Shown here: positions 1 through 5,156 of the stretch, in pieces
How positions within the stretch are numbered: position 1 is the stretch's first letter
Layout: the number at the start of each line of letters is the position of its first letter
Assembly: GCA_003450125.1 (NCBI GenBank)
Contig: DMFR01000263.1
Span: forward strand, 25,434-30,589
DNA: 5,156 bases
Origin: Prolixibacteraceae bacterium
GTDB lineage: Bacteria > Bacteroidota > Bacteroidia > Bacteroidales > Prolixibacteraceae
Direction of reading: 5' to 3'
Translations under genes and position numbers: made by a program
Notes under the pieces: model-generated
What the model was told of the DNA's origin: nothing
The model's database searches: none
The model's input: only the letters and a program-made list of their open reading frames with translations

Positions 1-56
1 CCTGAACTTGTTTCAGGATCCCCTCTAATTAATGGGGATTCTGAAACAAGTTCAGG
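1..56. repeat. REP-like long inverted repeat (23-bp stem)
   Basis: Bases 1-23 and 34-56 are inverted copies with a single G.T wobble (17 with 40), closing a 10-base loop at 24-33. The outer 16 bases of each arm are exact complements. The arm with its ggatgacg flank resembles the extragenic palindromes scattered through many bacterial genomes, including Bacteroidota; that family resemblance is from memory. The element starts at the window edge, so its left flank is unseen. There is no T-tract, so it is not a classical intrinsic terminator. It could still protect 3' ends or slow readthrough from the minus-strand gene ending at 198. Confidence 0.85.
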
Positions 57-110
57 ATGACGCTTAGATCATGGGTATGGACTTCACTGAAGATTTGTAT
101 TAAGCTAACA

Positions 111-202
111 CGACATTAGTGGCCAGCTATAGATGGAATGACGGATCTAGCTTCTTGCTGCTAGCCAGTAGCAAGAAGCCAGTAGCCTATAGCGACATTA
201 GT
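111..202. repeat. Repeat cluster with 13-bp hairpin downstream of the TIM-barrel gene
   Basis: Bases 150-162 pair with 167-179 (13 bp, one G.T wobble) around the tetraloop AGCC, giving a strong stem-loop 19 bases past the stop codon at 198-200. Two kinds of direct repeat overlap it. GCCAGTAGC occurs at 164-172 and 178-186, and CGACATTAGT occurs at 111-120 and 193-202, the latter covering the stop codon. No T-tract follows on either strand. The cluster may be a degenerate repeat element that also shapes the 3' end of the transcript. Its function is not evident. Confidence 0.7.
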
Positions 203-1103
203 ACCCCCATTTTTTTATCACTTCCAGATCTTCCTTCACGGATTGCAATGGGGTGATATTCTGATAGGCTTCCTGTTCAATGATAAACACTTTGGTGCCC
301 CCAATCTGACGTCCAAGGTCTGTGGCTTCCTTGGCATGAATGATTCCCTTACCCAGTACTGAGCTTTCAAACTTTTCTTCATTGGTAGACGGAATTTCAT
401 CCTTCACATGCAGCAATTCAAACTTACCGGGATACTGATGCAGGATATCACTTGCCTTGGCTCCGGCAATGTACATGTTCCCCATGTCCAGCTGCATGGC
501 TACAAGGTCAAAATTCAGGTTCTTCATGATCAGGTCGAAGATATTCATCCCATTCAACTTATCGGTGAATTCAAACCAATGGTTGTGGTAACCGAATTTC
601 ATGCCTGACTTCTTACACAACTCACCAGACTTGTTAAAGGTATCCAATAATTGCATCATCCCGTCATAACTCTTGCGGATAGGTTCGTCAATCCATGGAC
701 TGATCACATATTGCTGACCCATGTAAGCGGCATCCTCAACGGTGTATTTCCATGCATCGGTAAAGTCTTTCTTGGTGGCGTCCCAATGGTTTTTACCCAT
801 TACCGTATGCCCTGAAGGCATCTTCAAACCAAGGTCATTCAAAACGACCTTGAATTCCTTGGGTGTAAAACCATAGAATTTACGGTCGACATAATTGGCA
901 TGCTCTACATTTTTGTATCCAAATTTGGCCAATTGAGTCAATGTCCCTTTAGGATCAGTTTTCATGTCGTCGCGTACCGAATAAAGTTGTACTCCAACAA
1001 TTTCAGAAGGCTTTCCAGCGGCAAAGGATGTTTTAGATAGCAATGCGGTTCCTGCAAGAAGCAGTGCGCTGTTTTGAATAAATGACCGGCGTGATGTGCT
1101 CAT
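198..1103 (-). CDS. Tat-exported TIM-barrel sugar phosphate isomerase/epimerase-like protein
   Basis: This 301-residue protein belongs to the xylose-isomerase-like TIM-barrel (AP_endonuc_2) superfamily. The N-terminus has a twin-arginine signal: SRRSFI at residues 4-9, a hydrophobic stretch at about 12-23, and a likely cleavage after SFA (residue 28). It is therefore probably exported folded to the periplasm. Recognisable barrel motifs are GVQLYSVRD (37-45), a Glu at 67, SGH (97-99), YHNHWFEF (172-179), QLDMGN (204-209), LHVKD (231-235) and IIEQE (274-278). Asp206, His232 and Glu276 or Glu278 are candidate divalent-metal ligands by analogy with the family. The length is normal and the frame intact. 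The ATG at 1103 is right because it places the RR motif at the extreme N-terminus. There is no clear Shine-Dalgarno sequence. The true substrate cannot be read from sequence; secreted members in Bacteroidota are usually tied to carbohydrate breakdown. It lies 93 bases downstream of the abi gene on the same strand and may have its own promoter. Confidence 0.93.
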   Translation of the reverse strand: MSTSRRSFIQNSALLLAGTALLSKTSFAAGKPSEIVGVQLYSVRDDMKTDPKGTLTQLAKFGYKNVEHANYVDRKFYGFTPKEFKVVLNDLGLKMPSGHTVMGKNHWDATKKDFTDAWKYTVEDAAYMGQQYVISPWIDEPIRKSYDGMMQLLDTFNKSGELCKKSGMKFGYHNHWFEFTDKLNGMNIFDLIMKNLNFDLVAMQLDMGNMYIAGAKASDILHQYPGKFELLHVKDEIPSTNEEKFESSVLGKGIIHAKEATDLGRQIGGTKVFIIEQEAYQNITPLQSVKEDLEVIKKWGY

Positions 1104-1196
1104 AATTCTTTTGGGTTTAATAGTTATTATAATTCAGGTTATTAATGTCTTGACAAAATCCGTAGATTAATTCCTTAAAGATAGTTCAAATTATAT

Positions 1197-1880
1197 TTAT
1201 AATGAATCAATTTGGTTGCATATATCGTTAATGTGGTCTAACCCATAAATCAAAGCTGCTGCATCAATAGTCATCCATTGGAAAAGCTGTAAGATCAATG
1301 CATGAAGTTGCCTGACTTTTGTAGTATTTTTAACTGGAATGCCCGATTGAAAACAGATCGGCTCATGATGTGCAATTCGATTTCTGAGATTGTTGATCTG
1401 AGCTAATTGGTTAAATACATAGGTGTGATTGTATTGGATGGATGGCGTACTGGTTGGTTTTGCCGGAAATAGTTGTAAAAGGGTTTTACCTACAGCACTA
1501 AACTGATGTGGTGCAAACATATAACGCCAAAATCCAAATCCTAATTCAGCTACTAATTTGTTGTGGGTGTAATTCTGATTTAATTTGCTAATTGCATCAT
1601 TTATGCTACCCGCAGTTAGTTTGCAATTTTTATTGTAAAAAATTCCATCCTTATGAGTGCTATTCTTTAGCCAGTCATTCCCATGTAAGACTAAAATATG
1701 TTGATCTATTGCATTTCGAAGTGCAACTTCAAAACAACTGATAATAGTGAACATCTCCTGAGAAAGCCTTAAATTCAGTCGGTACAAAGTCATAGCCTTT
1801 TTTGTTTGGCCCTCGCATGCCTGAACATACCGATTAATTCGTTGCATAGACATGATCGCTTCAAACTCTGAAAATTTCAT
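1197..1880 (-). CDS. Abi_2-family (AbiF/AbiD-like) HEPN abortive-infection protein
   Basis: The 227-residue protein is recognisable as an Abi_2-type HEPN protein. Typical landmarks are FEVALRNAIDQH near the N-terminal third (about residues 50-61), ELGFGFWRYMF in the middle (about 112-122), and the HEPN signature LRNRIAHHEPI near the C-terminal third (about 165-175). In that last motif Arg166, Asn167 and His171 form the R-N-x3-H ribonuclease motif. Family members are cytoplasmic RNases or RNase-like toxins in phage defence, and Cas13 nucleases are thought to descend from AbiF-like proteins. I take the ATG at 1880. The same frame is open to a TTG at 1949, but that extension runs through a promoter and hairpin on the other strand and adds no family sequence. 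Base composition is somewhat poorer in G+C than the flanking genes, which fits an accessory gene. No membrane segment or signal peptide is present. A small RNA is predicted just upstream on the opposite strand. Phage defence is inferred from family only. Confidence 0.88.
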   Translation of the reverse strand: MKFSEFEAIMSMQRINRYVQACEGQTKKAMTLYRLNLRLSQEMFTIISCFEVALRNAIDQHILVLHGNDWLKNSTHKDGIFYNKNCKLTAGSINDAISKLNQNYTHNKLVAELGFGFWRYMFAPHQFSAVGKTLLQLFPAKPTSTPSIQYNHTYVFNQLAQINNLRNRIAHHEPICFQSGIPVKNTTKVRQLHALILQLFQWMTIDAAALIYGLDHINDICNQIDSL

Positions 1881-1885
1881 GGTTT

Positions 1886-1917
1886 TTTGTATGTCTGAAA
1901 TTGTTATCGTATATTTG
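1886..1917 (+). promoter_or_regulatory. Bacteroidota-type promoter firing away from abi
   Basis: TTTG at 1886-1889, a 20-base spacer and TATATTTG at 1910-1917 match the Bacteroidota vegetative promoter pattern (TTTG near -33, TAnnTTTG near -7, spacer about 19-21). Expected start of transcription is about 1921-1924. The promoter begins 6 bases from the abi start codon and reads in the opposite direction. No plus-strand reading frame follows, so its product should be the short RNA at 1922-1975. Confidence 0.6.
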
Positions 1918-1921
1918 TGCC

Positions 1922-1975
1922 ATCTTATTCCCGGTAGTCCCTGAAGCAATTCAAACTATCGGGTTTCGTTTTTTA
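1922..1975 (+). ncRNA. Candidate abi-linked small RNA of about 50 nt
   Basis: A promoter match ends at 1917 and a terminator-like hairpin ends near 1975, framing an RNA of roughly 50 nt. The outer stem is 1930-1937 with 1956-1963 (8 bp, one G.U). An inner stem, 1942-1945 with 1950-1953, closes a GCAA tetraloop of the stable GNRA class, with an asymmetric internal loop between the stems. The plus strand is favoured as the RNA strand: the G.U in the outer stem becomes an A.C mismatch on the minus strand, the tetraloop is GNRA only on plus, and the T-tract is on plus. It overlaps the probable 5' leader of abi in antisense. Structured RNAs near AbiF genes are known, but I cannot confirm membership in that RNA family from memory. 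It may instead be an orphan terminator with a chance promoter match. Confidence 0.45.
1930..1975 (+). terminator. Intrinsic terminator, plus direction
   Basis: The GC-rich 8-bp stem (1930-1937 with 1956-1963) is followed at once by TTTCGTTTTTT, a convincing U-tract for plus-strand transcription. In the minus direction the hairpin is followed by a purine-rich sequence, so it would not terminate abi transcription. The only sequence upstream on the plus strand is antisense to abi, so no conventional gene needs this terminator. Confidence 0.65.
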
Positions 1976-1988
1976 ATTAGACTTTATA

Positions 1989-2012
1989 CAAAAATACGAA
2001 TTACACGAATTA
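1989..2012 (-). promoter_or_regulatory. Possible abi promoter -7 box with tandem repeat
   Basis: On the minus strand TATTTTTG (1989-1996) fits the TAnnTTTG -7 box. Transcription would start near 1982 and give abi a leader of about 100 nt containing the antisense of the small RNA. Directly upstream, the 8-base word TAATTCGT occurs twice in 9-base register (plus strand ACGAATTA at 1996-2003 and 2005-2012), which could be an operator. No TTTG -33 box is visible at the usual distance, so the promoter call is weak. Confidence 0.35.
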
Positions 2013-2088
2013 ATTCTGTTGTAATCGATTTTGTTTAGAGAACATTTTTTTAGCTTTTTCAGCCTATTCCAGAAAGTAGAATACCGAA

Positions 2089-4722
2089 TTATTCAATTCC
2101 CGTCAGCTTGCTAAATGGAACCGTAAACTCAATTCCCATTAATAGTTTAAAACGTTGGCAGAAGTTGTCGTATTCCTGCCTGGCCTTGTTATAATTCCTT
2201 AATTTAGATAGCGCTGCCAGTTTAAGCTCCAAGGCATTTTCATTCACCTCGTCATAATGGGTATGAATGATGCCCGCAATTTCATTGCAGATCGCGTATT
2301 GATGCTTATCAAGGAATTCCTGCCCAAAGGCCGTCAGTACTTCTACGGCTTCGCTTTCAAAGTTTCCCTTGTACTTGTCCAATTCAGCAATCTTGTCGTC
2401 CTGGATGATGTTTCCAAGCGCATACAGGCCGATAATATCCCTTGCATTGGTGACTTTATCTTCTTTTTTCCTTTGCAGGTCCACCAAGTCAATATAGACA
2501 CTTTGATCGAAGCTGATCTTCCAGTTGCGGTCTTCATGTACCAGAGCAATTCCCTCCATGTCTTCAAATATCTTGCGAAGATGGTTCATCGTTACGCTTC
2601 TGTTGTTCTTGGTGCGCGTCTTGTCCATCCCGGGCCACAAGACATCTGACAGCTCATCGGAGTTAATGCCATCATCGTAAAGCGTACTGAGGAAGATCAA
2701 AAAGAAAAGGCTTTTGATCTTACTCGAACACAGATGGGTGATGTTTCTGCCCTTCTGATCGAATATGGAAAACTTGCCAATCAACCAAATGGCATTGGTT
2801 CGTGGACGTACATATTCAACAGTATGCGCAAGGGCCAATGGCTCTTCGGCTTCCTTTTCAGTTACTGGAACAAGGGGAGAAATAACCTGCTTTGGTTGAT
2901 CTGATTTAGTAGTAAATACTTCTGATACTTGATCTTCTGCATCAATCTCTTCTTCAGGCTTATCTTTAGCTTTTCTAAGTCTGAAAAACAAAAAGGCAAA
3001 TGCAATTCCCAGGATCAAACACACAGGTACAATTATACGTCGAAGTGATCTTGCACCATTGGTGCTTGCGGCTTTCACAGTTAAACGTGTAGGCGGGTAA
3101 TTCAATTTATAAATGGTCACCTGCGCCTCTGATTGCTTATCGGGAGTGCTGCGAACCACACAATACAACTCCTCTAAGCGGTCATTCTTAAACAGGAAGG
3201 CATTGTCTGAAATGGTATAAAAATCAGAAGGCAGTGAATCACTGACTATTTCATAAGTAGGTTCCTTTAAAGAGAACTTATACAGGCAAAGCGCTGCATC
3301 CTGTTTGTCGCTTTGGTTGCAAACAACATAGAATGAACTGTCGGAAGGCTCGACTACCATCTGCGAGCGGGGAATAAAGACCAGCGACTTGTCATCCAGC
3401 TCCCATAGCTTTTTACTTCTGTGATTTTTAAAATCCAGACTGTACAAATCGTAGAAGTTCTGTACACCCAAAACCTGTTCCCCTTCCTTGTTTCCAAGAC
3501 CACCAAACAAATAGTACAGTTGGTTGGCCGGATCCTTTCCCAAGGCTGCATGAGAACGTGGATAGACCATATCTCCCTTCAAGGGAACGGTTTCCCACTC
3601 ATGGCTTCCAAAGTCATAACTCTTGAAATCGTTGAAGAACTTGTAATGGGCATACCCGCCAAACTTGATTAATTTGGACGTATCATTGTTCCAAAACATC
3701 ACATGCAGATGATTATCCTCCCTTTCTGCATTGGTTTCAGGTACTGTCCATGATTGTCTATCAGGCTGATAAATGGAATAAGCCTTGATACCGTTTGCTT
3801 TCAGGAAATTAAAATCATAGGAAATCAATTCTCCTGTCTTGGGATTGATGATGGAAAAATGGCTGTCTTTCTCAAAAGGCCTTTTCCCCTGATATCTTTG
3901 TGCGGTCACTTTGTTGGTGACCACGTTGTATAACAACAGGGAATCCTGGTTGACCAGCACAATATCCTGTGTTTTCTCATTAAAGTCGATCCCGCACATC
4001 ACATCAGCCTTGTTCTGGTAGATCTTCTGCCAGTAGAAATGCTGCTTGATCAGCCAGTTTGGGTTCTTGACCTCCGATTGCAGTTCATGCCTTGTTTCGT
4101 GGGCTATAGTACCCGATATCTCATTCAATGGCCAGTAGAACTCCTGCTTCCTGGCAATCTTTATCCGTACATTGCGGATATCAAAAGCTGCCACTTCTGC
4201 ATTGTTTCGCAGCAACAAGCCAAATACCACATTCACATCCAGGTTCTTTGGCAGGTCTATGGGGAATTTAAAAACACTGTCGTTACAAATGATTGTAGCT
4301 GTCTTGTTCAGGCAATTGATTCTCAGGCTAAAGGGGATCCATTTTTTATCGTTTTTGGCAATCAGTATCTTTCCCGATTTCTTGTTGTTCTGAATAAAAA
4401 ATAAAGTATTCTTTCCTTCTGAAAATTCGGGATGACACAAGAAATGACACAAGGGTGTTTCACTTTCTGCCGTAAACTTTTCAATCAACCTAAAGATGTA
4501 GCCAAAGCGTTCGGAATCATAGATCTTGAAATCAAAATCCAAGCGCAATGAATCTGCCACGGGTTGATAATCATCGAACAGAGTAAAGGAAGTTCTTTTG
4601 GTGAATTCCTGATCCTGTGAATAAAACCGCAATCCTCCTGCCACTTCATTGGCCAAAGTGGAATCAATCCTTGCAAAAAGGAAGTTCAGAAAGAGTATAA
4701 TCAGCAGGATGAATCGGTTCAT
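2089..4722 (-). CDS. Membrane-tethered regulator: Kelch-like sensor, one TM span, SARP/BTAD-like DNA-binding domain
   Basis: This is an 877-residue protein if the ATG at 4722 is used; an in-frame TTG at 4728 would add two residues. Positions below count from the TTG. A signal peptide spans residues 1-26. Residues about 30-195 look like a LamG/ConA-type beta-sandwich. Residues about 240-545 carry Kelch-like propeller blades, seen as LIKFGGY (353-359), SYDFGSHEWETV (370-381), PRSHAALG then LYYLFGG (390-410), DLYSLDF (427-433) and FIPRSQMVV (451-459). One membrane helix lies at about 565-583 and is followed by RLRKAK, so the C-terminus is inside by the positive-inside rule. An acidic linker (591-640) leads to an OmpR/SARP-like winged helix (about 646-750; LWPGMDKTRTKNNRSVTMNHLRKIF at 697-721) and a helical BTAD/TPR-like tail (about 755-865). 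The inferred role is a one-component sensor that binds an extracytoplasmic ligand, perhaps a glycan, and controls transcription from the membrane. Targets are unknown; an adjacent or its own promoter is possible. The frame is intact throughout. Confidence 0.88.
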   Translation of the reverse strand: MNRFILLIILFLNFLFARIDSTLANEVAGGLRFYSQDQEFTKRTSFTLFDDYQPVADSLRLDFDFKIYDSERFGYIFRLIEKFTAESETPLCHFLCHPEFSEGKNTLFFIQNNKKSGKILIAKNDKKWIPFSLRINCLNKTATIICNDSVFKFPIDLPKNLDVNVVFGLLLRNNAEVAAFDIRNVRIKIARKQEFYWPLNEISGTIAHETRHELQSEVKNPNWLIKQHFYWQKIYQNKADVMCGIDFNEKTQDIVLVNQDSLLLYNVVTNKVTAQRYQGKRPFEKDSHFSIINPKTGELISYDFNFLKANGIKAYSIYQPDRQSWTVPETNAEREDNHLHVMFWNNDTSKLIKFGGYAHYKFFNDFKSYDFGSHEWETVPLKGDMVYPRSHAALGKDPANQLYYLFGGLGNKEGEQVLGVQNFYDLYSLDFKNHRSKKLWELDDKSLVFIPRSQMVVEPSDSSFYVVCNQSDKQDAALCLYKFSLKEPTYEIVSDSLPSDFYTISDNAFLFKNDRLEELYCVVRSTPDKQSEAQVTIYKLNYPPTRLTVKAASTNGARSLRRIIVPVCLILGIAFAFLFFRLRKAKDKPEEEIDAEDQVSEVFTTKSDQPKQVISPLVPVTEKEAEEPLALAHTVEYVRPRTNAIWLIGKFSIFDQKGRNITHLCSSKIKSLFFLIFLSTLYDDGINSDELSDVLWPGMDKTRTKNNRSVTMNHLRKIFEDMEGIALVHEDRNWKISFDQSVYIDLVDLQRKKEDKVTNARDIIGLYALGNIIQDDKIAELDKYKGNFESEAVEVLTAFGQEFLDKHQYAICNEIAGIIHTHYDEVNENALELKLAALSKLRNYNKARQEYDNFCQRFKLLMGIEFTVPFSKLTGIE
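4419..4453. repeat. REP-like arm and 12-base tandem duplication inside the regulator gene
   Basis: Plus-strand bases 4419-4436 closely resemble the right arm of the REP-like element at the window start (41-61), with three bases missing and a few substitutions. Next to it, ATGACACAAG occurs at 4432-4441 and 4444-4453, a 12-base tandem duplication encoding LCHF-LCHP. The block reads in frame as LCHFLCHPEFSEG (about residues 93-105 from the TTG). That peptide is a typical translation of such palindromes and looks foreign to a beta-sandwich domain. It may be a decayed repeat insertion tolerated in a loop. Confidence 0.4.
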
Positions 4723-4921
4723 TTTCAATAATAAAGCAGTTCAGAGGTCAAGTCCTTAAATTCGTGGTTAAATTAGGCATTTTCTACGGCAAATCCCATA
4801 ATAAATATTTTCGGAAGGAGGCTTCGTTGAAAAGTCTATTAATCACTAGAACAATAATATATTGTTAGGGCTATTGTGACTCCCCGGAATCTCATATAAG
4901 CAAATAAAGATAATAATGGGG

Positions 4922-5022
4922 AAGAGCCGTAGGCTCGAATCATATTGTAGGGATGGAATTTATTCCATCCACAAAAGACGCAATCACATTCCATTAAGAG
5001 CCGTAGGCTCAGGACATATTGT
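4922..5022. repeat. Paired palindromic repeat, 74-base offset
   Basis: AAGAGCCGTAGGCTC occurs at 4922-4936 and 4996-5010, and in both copies CATATTGT follows after four variable bases (4941-4948 and 5015-5022). Each 15-base word contains a GAGCC-gta-GGCTC palindrome. The identical internal spacing shows that both copies derive from one 27-base unit. Similar GAGCC-x3-GGCTC intergenic repeats occur in Bacteroidota as I recall, but I cannot name the family. No transposase gene is within the window. Confidence 0.8.
4951..4970. repeat. Perfect 20-base palindrome between the two repeat copies
   Basis: GGATGGAAT (4951-4959) is exactly inverted as ATTCCATCC (4962-4970) around a two-base centre. It starts three bases after the CATATTGT of the first repeat copy. 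As DNA it could be a protein-binding site; as RNA the stem would need to open a few pairs to form a loop. The position suggests it belongs to the same mobile repeat unit. Confidence 0.8.
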
Positions 5023-5119
5023 TTCAAATTTAATTTTACAGCAGTTTATAGGGCGGTATTCATCCGATAACCTTCCTAATTCCACGAAGATTTGTTTTAA
5101 ATTTATTAATTCCCTGTCA

Positions 5120-5148
5120 ATGAAGCAATGAAACCCGACTTGCCGGGT
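5120..5148 (-). terminator. Possible terminator of a minus-strand gene beyond the right edge
   Basis: On the minus strand ACCCG (5148-5144) and CGGGT (5137-5133) form a short GC stem around a six-base loop, followed by TTTCATTGCTTCATT, a moderately T-rich tail. It shares TCGGGTTTC with the terminator at 1930-1975, suggesting a common terminator style in this genome. The gene it would serve starts to the right of base 5156. The stem is only 5 bp and the tail is interrupted, so confidence is limited. Confidence 0.45.
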
Positions 5149-5156
5149 AGCTTGCT

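Larger units (their letters stand above)
4723..5156. other. Gene-free intergenic region with repeats
   Basis: No supported gene lies in these 434 bases. The short open frames on either strand run across palindromes and resemble no known family. The first 130 bases upstream of the regulator start should hold its promoter, but I see no complete TTTG/TAnnTTTG pair. AACAATA at 4850-4856 is inverted as TATTGTT at 4860-4866. The repeat pair at 4922-5022 and the terminator-like hairpin at 5133-5148 are listed separately. The rest is AT-rich and unremarkable. Confidence 0.7.

Noticed and set aside
1126..1156. TTGTCA-N19-TATAAT on the minus strand as a sigma70-like promoter for the TIM-barrel gene
   Set aside because: The spacer is long and the pattern is not the Bacteroidota consensus. 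In this AT-rich gap a TATAAT match is weak evidence.
1861..1923. 20-codon minus-strand ORF (MAQIYDNNF...) overlapping the abi start, as a possible leader peptide
   Set aside because: It is very short, has no ribosome-binding signal and no attenuator structure. An open frame of this length is expected by chance in AT-rich DNA.
1881..1949. 23-residue N-terminal extension of the abi protein from a TTG at 1949
   Set aside because: The extension has no family similarity that I recognise, uses a rare start codon, and is encoded across the opposite-strand promoter and hairpin. The ATG at 1880 is preferred.
2257..2649. 130-codon plus-strand ORF inside the regulator gene
   Set aside because: It is a shadow frame opposite a well-supported coding region with recognisable domains, and its own translation shows no family features.
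198..4722. A single functional operon linking regulator, abi and TIM-barrel genes
   Set aside because: Gaps of 208 and 93 bases, a plus-strand terminator in the larger gap and the differing composition of abi argue against a dedicated operon. Shared strand alone is weak evidence.
4922..5022. CRISPR-like array
   Set aside because: There are only two copies, the repeat core is a 15-base palindrome, and the region between the copies is itself palindromic. No cas gene is present.
4839..5131. Overlapping short ORFs on both strands in the right-hand gap (4839-5027 minus, 4916-5131 plus)
   Set aside because: Both run through the palindromic repeats, show no recognisable motif and lack ribosome-binding context.

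Overview
The window looks like a chromosomal stretch from a Bacteroidota (Bacteroidetes) genome. The evidence is moderate to low G+C, weak or absent Shine-Dalgarno sequences, TAnnTTTG-type promoter boxes, a large Kelch-type membrane regulator, and a secreted TIM-barrel 'sugar phosphate isomerase/epimerase' of a kind common in that phylum. I cannot name a genus.

All three supported protein genes are on the minus strand. From right to left they are: a membrane-tethered transcription regulator of about 877 residues (4722 to 2089) with an extracytoplasmic beta/Kelch sensor, one membrane span and a cytoplasmic SARP/BTAD-like DNA-binding end; an Abi_2-family HEPN protein of 227 residues (1880 to 1197); and a Tat-exported TIM-barrel protein of 301 residues (1103 to 198). 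Gaps of 208 and 93 bases separate them, so they are not a tightly packed operon, and nothing in their sequences ties their functions together. The abi gene tends to be more AT-rich than its neighbours and looks like an accessory defence gene placed between two housekeeping-type genes.

The most interesting part is the 208-base gap upstream of abi (1881-2088). On the plus strand, pointing away from abi, it holds a full Bacteroidota promoter match (TTTG-N20-TATATTTG, 1886-1917). About 12 bases later comes a hairpin with a GCAA (GNRA) tetraloop and a T-tract (1930-1975). No plus-strand gene lies on either side, so this appears to be a stand-alone RNA of about 50 nt, antisense to the probable abi leader. 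Abi_2/AbiF HEPN proteins are known, from memory, to occur next to structured non-coding RNAs. A HEPN toxin with its own small RNA is therefore the leading candidate for an undescribed system here.

The ends of the window are repeat-rich. The left edge (1-202) carries a 23-bp REP-like hairpin, a second 13-bp hairpin and short direct repeats. The right edge (4723-5156) has no gene. It carries two copies of a palindromic repeat 74 bases apart around a 20-base palindrome, and a likely terminator for a minus-strand gene beyond the window.
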